A DNA stretch of 64,000 nucleotides, from NCBI RefSeq assembly GCF_036370855.1, contig NW_026991472.1, positions 1-64,000 of the forward strand, in the 5' to 3' direction. The first letter of the stretch is position 1. The number at the start of each line of letters is the position of its first letter. A program made the position numbers and the translations under genes. Under the pieces are notes generated by a model. It saw only the letters and a program-made list of their open reading frames with translations. It was not told the origin of the DNA and did no database searches. The stretch is from Dromaius novaehollandiae (lineage: Eukaryota; Chordata; Aves; Casuariiformes; Dromaiidae). Below, in pieces: positions 13,823-24,080 of the stretch.

Positions 13823-16125
13823 ATGCATGATAAAGTGTGTCTTTCTGAAGAAACCAAAGCGGAAAAAGGTAGTTCAGAACAGACACTTTAAAACAGAAAC
13901 AGGATGCGCTCTCTCCTGTAGGAGCAGTGAAGCTCTTTGATGCTAGCAAGCTTGCTGATACTTAAGAAAGCAGTTTCCTGAAGCTATGCCTCTTTTCATT
14001 TCCCTGCAGATGATACTTCTGTCAAGCCTGTAGGTCTAACAGAAGTGAGTAATAGTAAATATTCTAATAGGCAAATTTTTGGAAGATTTGATTTTTAGAA
14101 GTATGTGAAGAACAGATGTGCTATACAAGTGTCAGTTTTCTTGAGTACTTGGTTCTCAGAGCAGCACTGCACTTTAATCTTTCCAAGCATACATTTTTCA
14201 CAAGCAGATTATGGGCTTTGCAATCCTCTGAGTTAAAAAAAAAAAAAAAAAAAAAATTGGCTTATATTTTTATCTTCTTAATTTGGTAAGCAGCTCATCA
14301 AGTCTATTCACCAAGTAGAGACGGTAATATCTACTGTTGTGGTTATAGAGTTGGAATGAATGGCAGAACAAATCAACAGTATCATGAACATCTTTGTTGT
14401 GGAAATCACTACTTAAAATTGATCAGCTCTCTAATTTTGGATCTGTGTTACACTACCATATTAATAACATTAAAAAGAAAAAATTGGACAGCACTAACTT
14501 TTCTATAGGTATTAGTCATAGCTGACTGTTGGTCTCAGGATACTGATAAAGTAAGGAAACAAAATAATATGTGAAAATGAAATACTAAACAGAATACCTG
14601 AAACACAAAGAAGTAATGACTTGTAATGTTGCAACCAAAAGTTCAGTTTACTACCTCCAGTCATACTGTCCAGATCCTTCAGGTCAGCCAGTGAAGTAAG
14701 AGGCTGCTTTACATGTTAATAAGGACTGGCAGCTCTCCAGTATTCATTTCACAACTGTGCTTTTTCTGCACAAATCTTAGTAACAGTTAATAAGCTGATC
14801 GGTTGTGGGTTGCCTGATCAAAATAGACAATGGTTTGTGAGAAAACTAGTTATTAGAGAGAAAAAAATAAAGAAGCTGTTTTATGATGTTTGACTTGTCT
14901 GCCCAATTCGTATTTCAGTACATTGGTCAAATGTTAAATCTTAAGTTATGAGCGAAAAAAAAAAGGCACTTTCCATGGCGGAATAGGGCTTTATTCTAAC
15001 TAAAAAGTATTTTTCTGTGTAAGCCAGTAGCTGGCATTTTGCTCAGAAGACAACAGACACAAAAGAAGAAACTTTGGCATGTGGTGATGGTTGTTGTTTT
15101 TAAACAAATAAGCCATCAACTTCAAGAAAGAAATTCTTAAGAATGTTCCTGTAAAGCAAATGGTTTCAGGTCATTGCTTTGGCTGTAGCGAGCATTATAC
15201 TGTATTACCAAACTAAGTAAATAATTCTTTTCCAATTCTGTATTAAACTTTACACACACTACCTCTGAAACGTAACACCACCTTTAAAACCACACAAAAA
15301 TGTGAACTTTAAAAATTTTTAAACTTTTTATAGGCAATAAATTATTTCCAATACACATTCTTCAATTTTGTGCTTATTTTTTAGTTAAGATTGTGATAAA
15401 TTCAGTTTTTTTATTTTAGTACTATTTTATGTATTGTCTTAAACACAAACAATTGACAAGGAAATAATAAACATATGGATATTGGGGAGAAAAGAGTAGC
15501 ATATGTTAAGGATAATAAATATTACTATGACTAGGCTCAATGATGAAGTGGTAGTAAATGGGCTCGCTGTAGTATTTTGGTATAATGGATATCAGAAATA
15601 CTCTGGTACTCAAGGATTGTCATAACATTTCTCAGTATAACACATTAATTTCTATGAGAGAGAACAGTCAAATAATGAGTCTCAGCAAGGTGACAAAAAG
15701 GGATAGGATTTTGCATTTTCCAAGAGTTAATGTGTTTTATAAATTGGTCCTCATTTTTATTTCAGCTTTTGCTTTATCTTTTTGTTTTTGCATAATATGT
15801 GTAGAGACTTCATAGGAACAATCTTGATTTGCTGCTAAGGAAGCATTAAATTAAAATGAATCAATAGCAAACTAAGGTTTAAATGAAAATAGACCATTTT
15901 TTGTAGTAAAGTTCATGTCAAAGAGGAAGAAGTGTTGGGAGGGTCTGTAGGCTGTACAGACCTGTTCAAGCAGATGGGGGGAGGGACCTAGGTACAAACA
16001 GGTGTTTTAGTTGAAAACTAATGAAGATTTGGGGGCGGAGGGGATATTCAAAAATGTGAAAGTAAAATGAAAAATTTATTCACCTTAGAAGACAACAAAT
16101 TCTATTTTATTTTCAGATTCTGTGA
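13823..16125 (+). CDS. Possible alternative 3' exons of the left-hand gene
   Basis: Three segments have good splice borders and compatible phases: 13823-13868 (enters phase 0, leaves phase 1), 14010-14044 (enters phase 1, leaves phase 0) and 16117-16125 (acceptor then ATT CTG TGA). They would encode MHDKVCLSEETKAEK, then DDTSVKPVGLTE, then IL and stop. The exon ending at 9063 also leaves in phase 0, so an isoform skipping 10091-10216 and joining 13823 is formally possible. The segments are short and unsupported by homology, so they may be chance. Confidence 0.3.
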
Positions 16126-17452
16126 AGTAAAGCTTATAAAATCATGGCAAATCCACTGAACTGTTTTGGGGATAAATTGTACTCTCTAATAGAAATCATA
16201 TAACTTCTATGATCATTTCTAAGAATTACTGAGAATGTATGAACATCCATATGCATATTTATAATGTGCACAGATAAACTGAACTCAATCATCATTTTAG
16301 CATCCACAGAAGTATTTTCATTTAAAATCTTAATGTAATTCTTCTAAAATAGATTTTCTCATATTTTTGTAAGTCTTAGTATTTGATTACATAGTTTTGA
16401 AATTAAATACATCAATATAAATATTGATTGTAGAATAACTCTTTGCAAAACTGGTAAGTTTTCGGCTTAAATGTCCATAATAATGTTATTTCTAAGTAAT
16501 CTTGGCATATAAACTGCTTTATTTATGAAGAGATAATGAATCTTAAGTCATGATAATTTCCATTTTAGTTACACTAAGGGCATCAGTTTCATTAAAAAAT
16601 GATTTTCTGGAAGTTTAAACATTATTTTATAAATTGGATGTTTTCATTAACCTACAAAGCATAAGATAATAATCTGTCTTAAAAGTAGTATGATTTCTTT
16701 CTGGGCCAATTTGGTAAGCTTTGTAACCTGAGTGTATTACTGAATTTCTCTGTGAAAATCAATATTTATATTGTATTTTTATTACTTGTATCAGTATGTG
16801 TGGCAAGGAAACTACTATAAATCTTGAACTGAAGTACCTCCAGTATAGTCCAGGACATACAATCTTGGCTTATTTGAAAGATGGATGCCTCGTGAAATAT
16901 TCCATAAATTTGTATTGATTTTTGTCTGTATATATAAGGGTATTTATAATCTTGTATTAACAGAGTCATCATGAACAATGCTTATTTCCTTCTTTAGAAG
17001 CCTGCCCAGCTATTTTTATAAAAAATGTTGGTCTTCGCCTTAATTTTTTGTGAAAATTTGTGCCATAGATAATACGTTATCTACAGATAGTTTACAAAAT
17101 TTGTTTTGACTTGCCTTTAGTTAATTATTTTCCCTAAAATTATTGTAAATTTTTTCCCCTCTACATGTGTGTCAAGGTTGTTCTGTTTTCTTAAATGTTT
17201 TTTATTTTTATTTTAAAGTTTTGGAAGATATCTTCATATGCATGCTTTGGTGGTTCAAGATTTTTCTCTGTAGCTTATTGTTTATAGTTTGGCAAAACCT
17301 TTCATTAAAAAAATTGAGGTAATGCTTGTACAAATGTATCTAGAATGGCCCAAATGGTCAGAGTAAAGGGCTATTTAGCATTGGTAAATTTGTCTACTAG
17401 ACTTCCAGAATATTTTTCTACGTCTGTCAAGCTTGGGACTATGGAGAAATTA

Positions 17453-17458
17453 AATAAA
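17453..17458 (+). terminator. Candidate poly(A) signal AATAAA
   Basis: Canonical AATAAA about 7.2 kb beyond the stop codon at 10214-10216 and about 1.3 kb beyond the possible alternative stop at 16123-16125. It is a candidate distal 3' end. Confidence 0.35.
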
Positions 17459-18955
17459 GGTTAACTAACTCCTTTTCCTACATGAAGTTCTCAGTTTCTG
17501 TATTTATGACTGTCTTGTAAAAATTAATCTGTATAAAACCAGAGACTGTATTCTTGAAACCCCATTTAGTTCTTAAGATCAGTAAAAAATTTTGTATGTT
17601 TAGGTCAGTATTTTGAAGATGAAGAGGGATGTGTTAGGAATTGTTATTTTAAGGTATAGCCATTCAATCATTTTGCAATTTTGTGACAGAAAAGGCTTCC
17701 ATTTACAGATGTCAATTGTGTAGAAAGCTGCTGGAGTCAGAATTATGTAAGTTTTTTTCTAAATAGTATCTTAGGATTCTGGCACAGGTGCTGTGGCAGT
17801 GAAGAAGAGAAGAGCACATGTCATTTCCACCATTCCAAGTATGCAAGAACTAAGTTAATGTCAGGGCCAGGTTTCAGAACAGGCATGGTCATTGTCTTCC
17901 CTAATTCTTTACTTCTTAGTATATAACTCGTCAATACTTTTATTTTTGTTTGACAGAAATTCTTATTTGCCAATTATTTAGATACTATTTTTACCTGCTT
18001 TTAAATACTATGGTAGTAACATACTAATAGCAAAACAGTATGGTAGTTAAACAATGGTGGGGGACTGTTGGCAATCAATAGCCGCCTCATGCTTGACTGT
18101 AATGAATCATTTGCCATTCAGTTCACGTTCTTGACAAAAAGAAAATATTTTTATCAAAGTAAGGTTCTCAGTAGCTTGTATAGTTTTGTCTTTATAAAAA
18201 CAATATAAATCAGAAAAAAAACAAACTACTATACTTTTTGTGGCAACCTGTGAGACACTGTACTTATTTCAACCATTTTCTTGTTAAAAGTTTCTTGTTC
18301 ATTTAGAAAACAGTTGGAACCACTGTTCTTAAAAGTAATAAAGCTATGCCTATCTTTGGTGGGGAAGAAGGTAAAGGCTTTAAGAGATCTACTGTATATT
18401 GGGAGGAGTTATAAATATTTTAGATTAGTTCACTTTTAGTTTATGGAGAGCATTTTCGGAATTATATACAGAACTTGCATTCCTGTATCCCTAAGATACT
18501 AAAACTTGTCTCCCTTTCCATAAAATGAATTTAGGTATAATTAAAGCCATCAACATACAACAACACTAAGAGTTCAGACTAACGCTAGTAGTTTTCAGAA
18601 AAATGTCAGTTCTCTAAGCTGTCATGATACTATTTCTTAACACTTAATAGATTGAAAACGCTCAAGAGCTAAATACCATCACCCATAACTTAATCTTGAA
18701 TTCAGACTGCCTGGTTTGACCAGGTGATGGGCTTCTGGCAGAAACTGTTAGTGCTAAGAACAACTGCTTGCCGATTGTGCAAATGTGATCAATACTGCAG
18801 CTCCTTTCAAGTGCTGGCAGTGTGGAAATGCGCTGTACGACCAAGGAGTGAGGAGAAGAGTGGTAACAGGATTTCAAGGCCAGGACTGGTGACAGAAGAA
18901 TATATGCAAAAAATACGGTGTGAAGCATCTCTGATAAAACCAGAGAAGACTGGTT
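17459..18955. other. Single-copy flank, no gene recognised
   Basis: AT-rich to mixed DNA between the left-hand gene and the first unit of the tandem array. Overlapping open frames at 18662-18957 on both strands lack splice or homology support. The last bases before 18956 differ from those before copies 2 and 3, which marks the left edge of the array. Confidence 0.6.
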
Positions 18956-19043
18956 AAACTTGCGGGCCTATGTGAGACAAGGACTATATTCCATAAGCAG
19001 GGTGTAGCCTACTCACTGTTTTATCCAAGGTGGTTTTGTTGAC

Positions 19044-19716
19044 TGTGACGTGCCAATAGAGGGGCGTCGGAGATTCTTTCAGATTCGGGTTAGTTGCACT
19101 GAACTCAAGAGATCATCATTTGTCAAGTGTAAGAATTTACTAGAGCTAAGCAGTTACACACATACGACGGACACTGGACAACACTGAACAACTTACACCA
19201 GACCATCTACAAGTCTAACAAAGCTAAAAAGTAAAGAACTGAAAACAGAATGCACATATCAGAGCTCTGTGGTTAAGCCACAGATGCACGGTACAGTGAC
19301 CGTTCTCAGCCTTTCCTTGTCCTTATGGACCACCTCTCCAGTACGGTTTTCCCCAGATTGTTCTCAGCGTGCTCAAGCTATGCTGGGATGATTCAGGTTC
19401 TCCCTGGCAGTTGCCATCGGGGTGTCCCTGCTGATGGGTGGGTTGCTGGGTGTGCAGGCCAAGTGAGGGTGAGACTGAGTCCACACAGAGGTATGTGGCT
19501 TTCTTCTGTCCTTCAGAGGCTTAGGGTTTTTCATCCAATCAAACAGTGCCAGACCACGGTTACACAACAGAACCGATGGCCTCAGCCGGTAACAGGATGG
19601 ATACCAACAGGGTGGTCAACAGACAACCCAGTTCCACGCTACCCAGAGGCTTACAGGGCGAGTCTGCAGTGTCACTTCTCCTTTGCTGACTAGGTTTGCT
19701 CAGCACTCAGGGGTCA
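19044..19716 (-). mobile_element. Endogenous retrovirus LTR A, copy 1
   Basis: On the - strand this 673-bp segment starts TGACCCC and ends CACA. It directly follows a retroviral env fragment, which is where a 3' LTR belongs. A diverged relative of about 80% identity by eye lies at 23352-24080 in the same orientation. It starts only 88 bp inside the left boundary of the duplicated unit. The LTR call rests on the TG...CA ends, the paired copy and the adjacent env; no family name can be given. Confidence 0.7.
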
Positions 19717-19995
19717 CTGGAGGTCCTCCCCAACGATATGCAAAACTTTAGTGCGGTTGGCTATCTGATATACATCAGTAGTAATCTGATGGAAATGGTT
19801 AACATAAAAACAGCAACTGTCATTAGTTAAGGCACACACTGCTCCTTGAGAGGCTAGCAAACAGTCAAGTGTGAAATGATTCTGTACAGTAGTTTGGCCA
19901 ATATTGTGTATGTCTTCATTTAAAAGCGTTAAGGCATCGATGGGTGTGTTTTCTATCACTTCTGTGGTTACAGATTCACTATTGTTTTTTCCAGG
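19714..19995 (-). pseudogene. Endogenous retroviral env fragment (transmembrane subunit), copy 1
   Basis: The open - strand stretch encodes the part of a retroviral envelope transmembrane subunit that carries the immunosuppressive-domain-like region and the C-x6-CC motif typical of gamma- and alpharetrovirus-type envelopes. Upstream the frame is closed by a stop at 19996-19998. Downstream the frame ends in TGA exactly where the LTR begins, so the membrane-spanning segment and tail are missing. Surface subunit, gag and pol are not recognised nearby. It is a broken relic, not a functional envelope gene. Confidence 0.8.
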
Positions 19996-20708
19996 TCAAC
20001 TGCCCTCGCTGGGTAACTGCTTCCATGGCTTGTATATCAGCATTATGGGGCCACAGCCCACACGCTATTTCCAACTGGAGTGCAAGGATTATACTAAGGT
20101 AGCAATACCAGGGAGCACGGCACCCCGAAAATGAATTTTGGAATGTGGCTTTTGCTGCCTTGCCGGGGCAGTGTGTCAGCCCGAGAGCAAGGGGTGGGGG
20201 CGGGGGGGGGTCACAGCCGCCTTCCTTTCTTCGGGGAAAGGAAAGCCCCTGCCTGTCGTGGGGTCTAAAGCAGACGTACCCATTTAAACACTCCCTTAAC
20301 GTGCCTAGTGTTTTCCTGTGGCTACTGTTTTACTGTGGGGAAATGCACGGAGCCAGACAGTCTCCCAGCCTGCTCCTGCGCATCCTCCCTAGCTTTCGTC
20401 AGGCCCTGCAGAGGCTCGTCTGCACAGCCTGCCCGGCTCCGTGAAAGACCGCCTCCCCGCCAAACGGCGCTCAGGAGAAGCACGGCCTACAACAAACAGC
20501 CGGTGGCACTGAGGTCACGCCTGTGCAGGGTGACTGGGAAGGAGCTGGCAGGCCGCGCGCACGCTCAGCGGCCCATTGTGAGGAGCTCCTGACACCTTCA
20601 CAAGGTCTGCACGCCCGCCGGCGATGTCACAGCACCGCCAGGGCAACCCAGGGCCCCGTTGCCGGGCAGGCCTCATTTGCGCACACAGCTTTGGGAGTAC
20701 CAGCAGAC

Positions 20709-22443
20709 ATGGCTGGCTGCTCTGCCTTGGTGTGCCTTCTCCTGTGTACTCTTCTTGTACACGGGGTCCCCATACCTGGGGAAAGAGAGGCTTCGGTGCT
20801 GTCTGAAGGTACGTACTCCGACGCAAGACCTCCTCTCCCCCACTAACATTGTCTAAGGGTGAATCTCCAGGGGCAAGGCAGCGCTCCCACGGGCCCCTAC
20901 CAGCACCTGGGGGCACAGGCAGAATAGGGGGCTCCCTTCCAAAGCTGAGAACACTTGAGGAGGAGCTCTTCTGCAGAGACGCGGCTTTCCACAGCCTTCT
21001 GCGCCGCCCTCCTGCGCTGCCCACCCTGGGCACACACAAGCATCTGCCGAGCCTCGGCCCAGCACAGAAGTGGGTCTCGCTCGTGACAGCAGGCTCCTGC
21101 TTCCCTTTCTCCCAGCGCAGGAAGGAGGGAGAGAGGAGGAGCAAAACGCACCAAAAGGAGCAGGGGGGAGAAGAGAAGAATGGGGCGTTTTCTCAATGCA
21201 CGGCACCAAACTAGGATACCACATGGCATCCCGCACGTGCTGGGATGCCACGTCCCCACGGCTGTGATGCGTGTGCCGCTGCGCTTGGGCTCTTCACGCT
21301 TCAGCCCTCCCCTTCCTACCTTTCACCTACCACAGCATGCACGTTTATATTAAACGCTGATCTCTGGCCACTGTTTTGCAGTACTCTCCCCCAAGGGTTC
21401 TGCAGAGGCTGACCCCAGCCCTCCAAAACGCAGAACTGTTGTCGTCATCGTCGCCAACACTTTGACGCTCGTCATCTTGACGTTGTTCTTTGCGTTCTGC
21501 GTTTGGCTCTACTACCGACTCAAGACCAGGAAAGAAAGGTAATGTTTGAAATTCACACCCCTTGCAAAGTGATACACCTTGCACAGCAGCTCCCAATGTG
21601 GGCATGGCAACAAGAACAGCACACCTGCAAGGCAGCCATTACACAGCTGCACAAAGTGCTTACCTGAAGCCCACAGGTACTCTCAAGGCTTCCCAGAAAG
21701 CTCCCAGGCCGGCATTTTAACCCTTTCCCTGGCAAATGGAACAGAGCACAAGTTCCCTCCTAGGGAGCGCGCTTCCTTTCAAAAGGACAACTAAAAATCC
21801 TTTACCATACCTCTCGGTACGATTCCTAGGTCTCCAGAGGACGATGCCGAGGCATCCGCTTGCCACTACCGCTGCCACTGCGGAGAGGTGAGTTCTGTCC
21901 TGCCTCCAGGACAAAAAGCTCCATCCGAGCAAGTCCCTTCAAACCTTCCCCTCTTCAAACTCGCACCAACACAAAGCTCATCTGCTAATGTGTTATTTCC
22001 AGCTTCACAGCAGCCTGCAGTGTACCTGCTCCAGGTGTGCTTCTCCGAGCGCAGCAAGCCTAGAGCTCTGCAACATCTGGGGCAATGAAGACGACAATCC
22101 GTATGGCGGCCTTCTCCCATCCCTGCCTCCTACACCGGGCATGGGAGAGTTCAGCAGAAGCTCTTCCAGTGACAGGTAATCGCCACCACAAAAGCAGAAG
22201 ACACCTTGCTCAGGCTATGCTGCGCCCCTTTCAAGGGCGGGCTTGCTTTGGGGCCTCTGGGGGCAGCTTAAGGGCGTATTCTCCTGCTCCCTTTCCCTTG
22301 GGGCTGGCCAGTGTGCCCTTCAGAGAGCTACTGCACACAACCCCGGCTTCCATTTCAGTGCCACCACGCAGGAGGAGAACACCGCAGATGCAGGCGTGCC
22401 TGGCACAGGCAGGCTCGAAGCACCAGCCGGCGACAAGGCCTGA
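20709..22443 (+). CDS. Unrecognised small type I membrane protein with Cys/His-rich tail, copy 1
   Basis: Five exons with GT-AG borders and consistent phases: 20709-20808, 21382-21538, 21830-21887, 22003-22175 and 22359-22443, giving 573 nt and 190 residues with TGA at 22441-22443. The ATG has G at -3 and G at +4. Residues 1-19 look like a signal peptide (MAGCSALVCLLLCTLLVHG). A short extracellular part of about 32 residues follows, then one transmembrane helix at about 52-78 and a basic stop-transfer RLKTRKER. The cytoplasmic tail has cysteines at 97, 101, 103, 112, 114, 117 and 128 with His 98, 102 and 107, resembling a metal-binding or palmitoylated cluster. The end is Ser/Pro-rich and acidic. 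All introns are under 600 bp and the locus is much more GC-rich than its surroundings. I recognise no family. It lies between two LTRs and points towards the 3' end of DNAAF6. Confidence 0.65.
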
Positions 22444-22580
22444 ACGGGTGGCATCTCGGGCTGGGCACCGACACCAGGCCACGGCACCGTCCCTCCGCCC
22501 AGCCTGCCCGCACCGTGCTCCTCCGTCTCGGGCCGGTGCCATCATCGCGCCCGGCCACCTGCACGAGGAGGCCCCTGGGC

Positions 22581-22586
22581 AATAAA
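22581..22586 (+). terminator. Poly(A) signal of the membrane-protein gene, copy 1
   Basis: AATAAA 138 bp beyond the TGA at 22441-22443, with GT-rich sequence downstream near 22620-22670. It supports the five-exon model as a complete transcription unit. Confidence 0.65.
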
Positions 22587-22589
22587 GAC

Positions 22590-23351
22590 GGAGAGGAGGC
22601 AGAGCTCACGCAGCGCCAGAGTGGTGTTTCCTTAGAGCAGCTCGCGGGGGCCGGGGGTGGGGGGGATCTCTCCCACCCACAGGCCTTGGGGCACAGAGCT
22701 CCTCCACTCGCACGCGCTCCAGTGCCAACATGGCCGGGCCCGAGGGCTTTGGCCAGGAGCGCTCCTGGGCGAGCGGCAGCGCGGGGGACGCCGGCTACGA
22801 GAGCCCCTCACAGCCCCGCAGGCCGGCAGCCCCGCGCTCGCTCCCCGCGCTTTCACGCTGGCTCCCGGGCACGCCGCACTCGTGCCCACCCACCAGGGCC
22901 GGGAAGCGCTGCCACCCTGCCGGCGGCTCGCGGCCTGTCTGCGCTCCGCGGCTGTGCCGGTGGCACTCTTGAATGGGTTAAATCCCACTAACTAGGATTT
23001 CTAAATCCAAGTAATGGGGCTTTCCAATGCGGGGCTGCAGAGTGTCCCGGTGGCCAGGCCTCGGGGCCTCGGCAGCAGCCGTGCGGGCACAGCCGGAGCC
23101 CGGCTGCGGCGCCGGGGCTGGAGGCGGCGGGCGCTCTGTCCCGCTGCCCCGTGCAGCAAAGCCCCCTCCCCGCCACAGCCACTGCCTGCGCCCCAGCGGT
23201 GCTCGGGCAGCCTGCTGCCCTCCTCTGCTGCTCCGCGCGCCCTGACAGGCGCAAGTGGTGGCAACTGCTGCAAAGCCCCTTTCCCGCACAGCTGTGACCT
23301 GATTCAGCTCCCAGCAAATCCAGACTCGAAGCCTACCAGCTCCTGCACAAC
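22590..23351. other. GC-rich, CpG-rich stretch without an assigned gene, copy 1
   Basis: Very GC-rich DNA between the membrane-protein gene's poly(A) signal and the second LTR. Many overlapping frames are open on both strands, which is expected of GC-rich DNA. An 80-codon + frame at 22730-22972 has a favourable start context but no other support. The stretch may be a CpG island. Confidence 0.5.
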
Positions 23352-24080
23352 TGTGATGCGCCAACAGGGGAGCAGCTGAGATTCTGTCAGATTCCTGGGT
23401 TAGCGCGCTGAACTTCAGAGATCATCATTTGGCAGGTATAAGAAGTTACATATGACAACACTAAACAATTAACACCAAACCATCTACAAGTATAACAAAG
23501 CTGAATAGTAAAGCTAGAAATACAATAGAACTGAAAATAGAATACACATATTAGAGCTCCCTGGTTAAGCCACGGATGCTCAGTACAGTGACTTTTCTCG
23601 GATGCGCGGTACAGTGACCATTCTCACCCTTTCCTTGTACTTACGGGCCACCCCTCCGGTACAGTTTTCCCCAGACTCTTCTCACCACGCTCGGGCTGTG
23701 CCGGGATGATTCAGGTTCTCCCTGGCGGTCGCCATCAGTGGCGTCCCCGCTGATCGGTGAGTTGTCTGGTCTGCAGGCCAACTGAGGGCGAGTCTGAGTC
23801 CACACAGAGGTAGGTAGCTTACTCTCTTTTATCCTTCCCGGGCTTAGTTCCTTGCCCATTCGAACAGTGCCAGACCACAGTTACACAGCAGAACCGACGG
23901 CCTCAGCCAATAACAGTGTGGTCAAGAGGCTGGGCAACAGATAACAGTACGCATGTTCAACACCCAACAGTATGCGTACTCAACAGATAACCCAGTTCCA
24001 CGCTACCCAGAGGCTTACAGGGCGAGTCTGCAGTGTCACTTCTCCTTTGCTGACTAGGTTTGCTCAGCACTCAGGGGTCG
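23352..24080 (-). mobile_element. Endogenous retrovirus LTR B, copy 1
   Basis: Diverged relative of the LTR at 19044-19716, in the same orientation and about 4.3 kb away. The two are nearly identical over the roughly 90 bp ending at 24079 and looser elsewhere. It has an internal duplication near 23575-23620 and extra bases near 23925-23985. The - strand carries a TATA-like GATAAAAG near 23828-23835. Its first base pair reads CG where LTR A has TG. No matching target-site duplication is visible outside the A/B pair, so they may be two separate insertions. Confidence 0.65.

Larger units (their letters stand above)
10217..17458 (+). other. Probable long 3' UTR and alternative 3' region of the left-hand gene
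   Basis: AT-rich DNA downstream of the TGA at 10214-10216. Candidate poly(A) signals include AATAAA at 10835-10840, one near 11335, and one at 17453-17458. Which is used cannot be told from sequence. A pair of exon-like segments at 13823-14044 is listed separately. No other gene is recognised. Confidence 0.45.

Noticed and set aside
19325-19693. 122-codon + open frame inside LTR A, present in all three copies
   Set aside because: It falls within the LTR on the opposite strand to the provirus and has no protein similarity that I recognise.
20620-20690. RFX-like half-sites upstream of the membrane-protein gene
   Set aside because: GGCAAC and GTTGCC occur 10 bp apart in the wrong order for an X-box, so no site was called.
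20515-21144. 209-codon - strand open frame over the membrane-protein gene
   Set aside because: No motif or splice context. It overlaps a better supported spliced gene on the + strand and is expected in GC-rich DNA.
22730-22972. 80-codon + open frame beginning MAGPEGFGQE with a good start context
   Set aside because: It lies in very GC-rich DNA with many overlapping frames, has no recognised similarity, and follows the poly(A) signal of the membrane-protein gene. Kept only as a remark.
22311-22991. 226-codon + open frame across exon 5 and beyond
   Set aside because: It is out of frame with the spliced model, whose exon 5 ends at a TGA in the correct phase.
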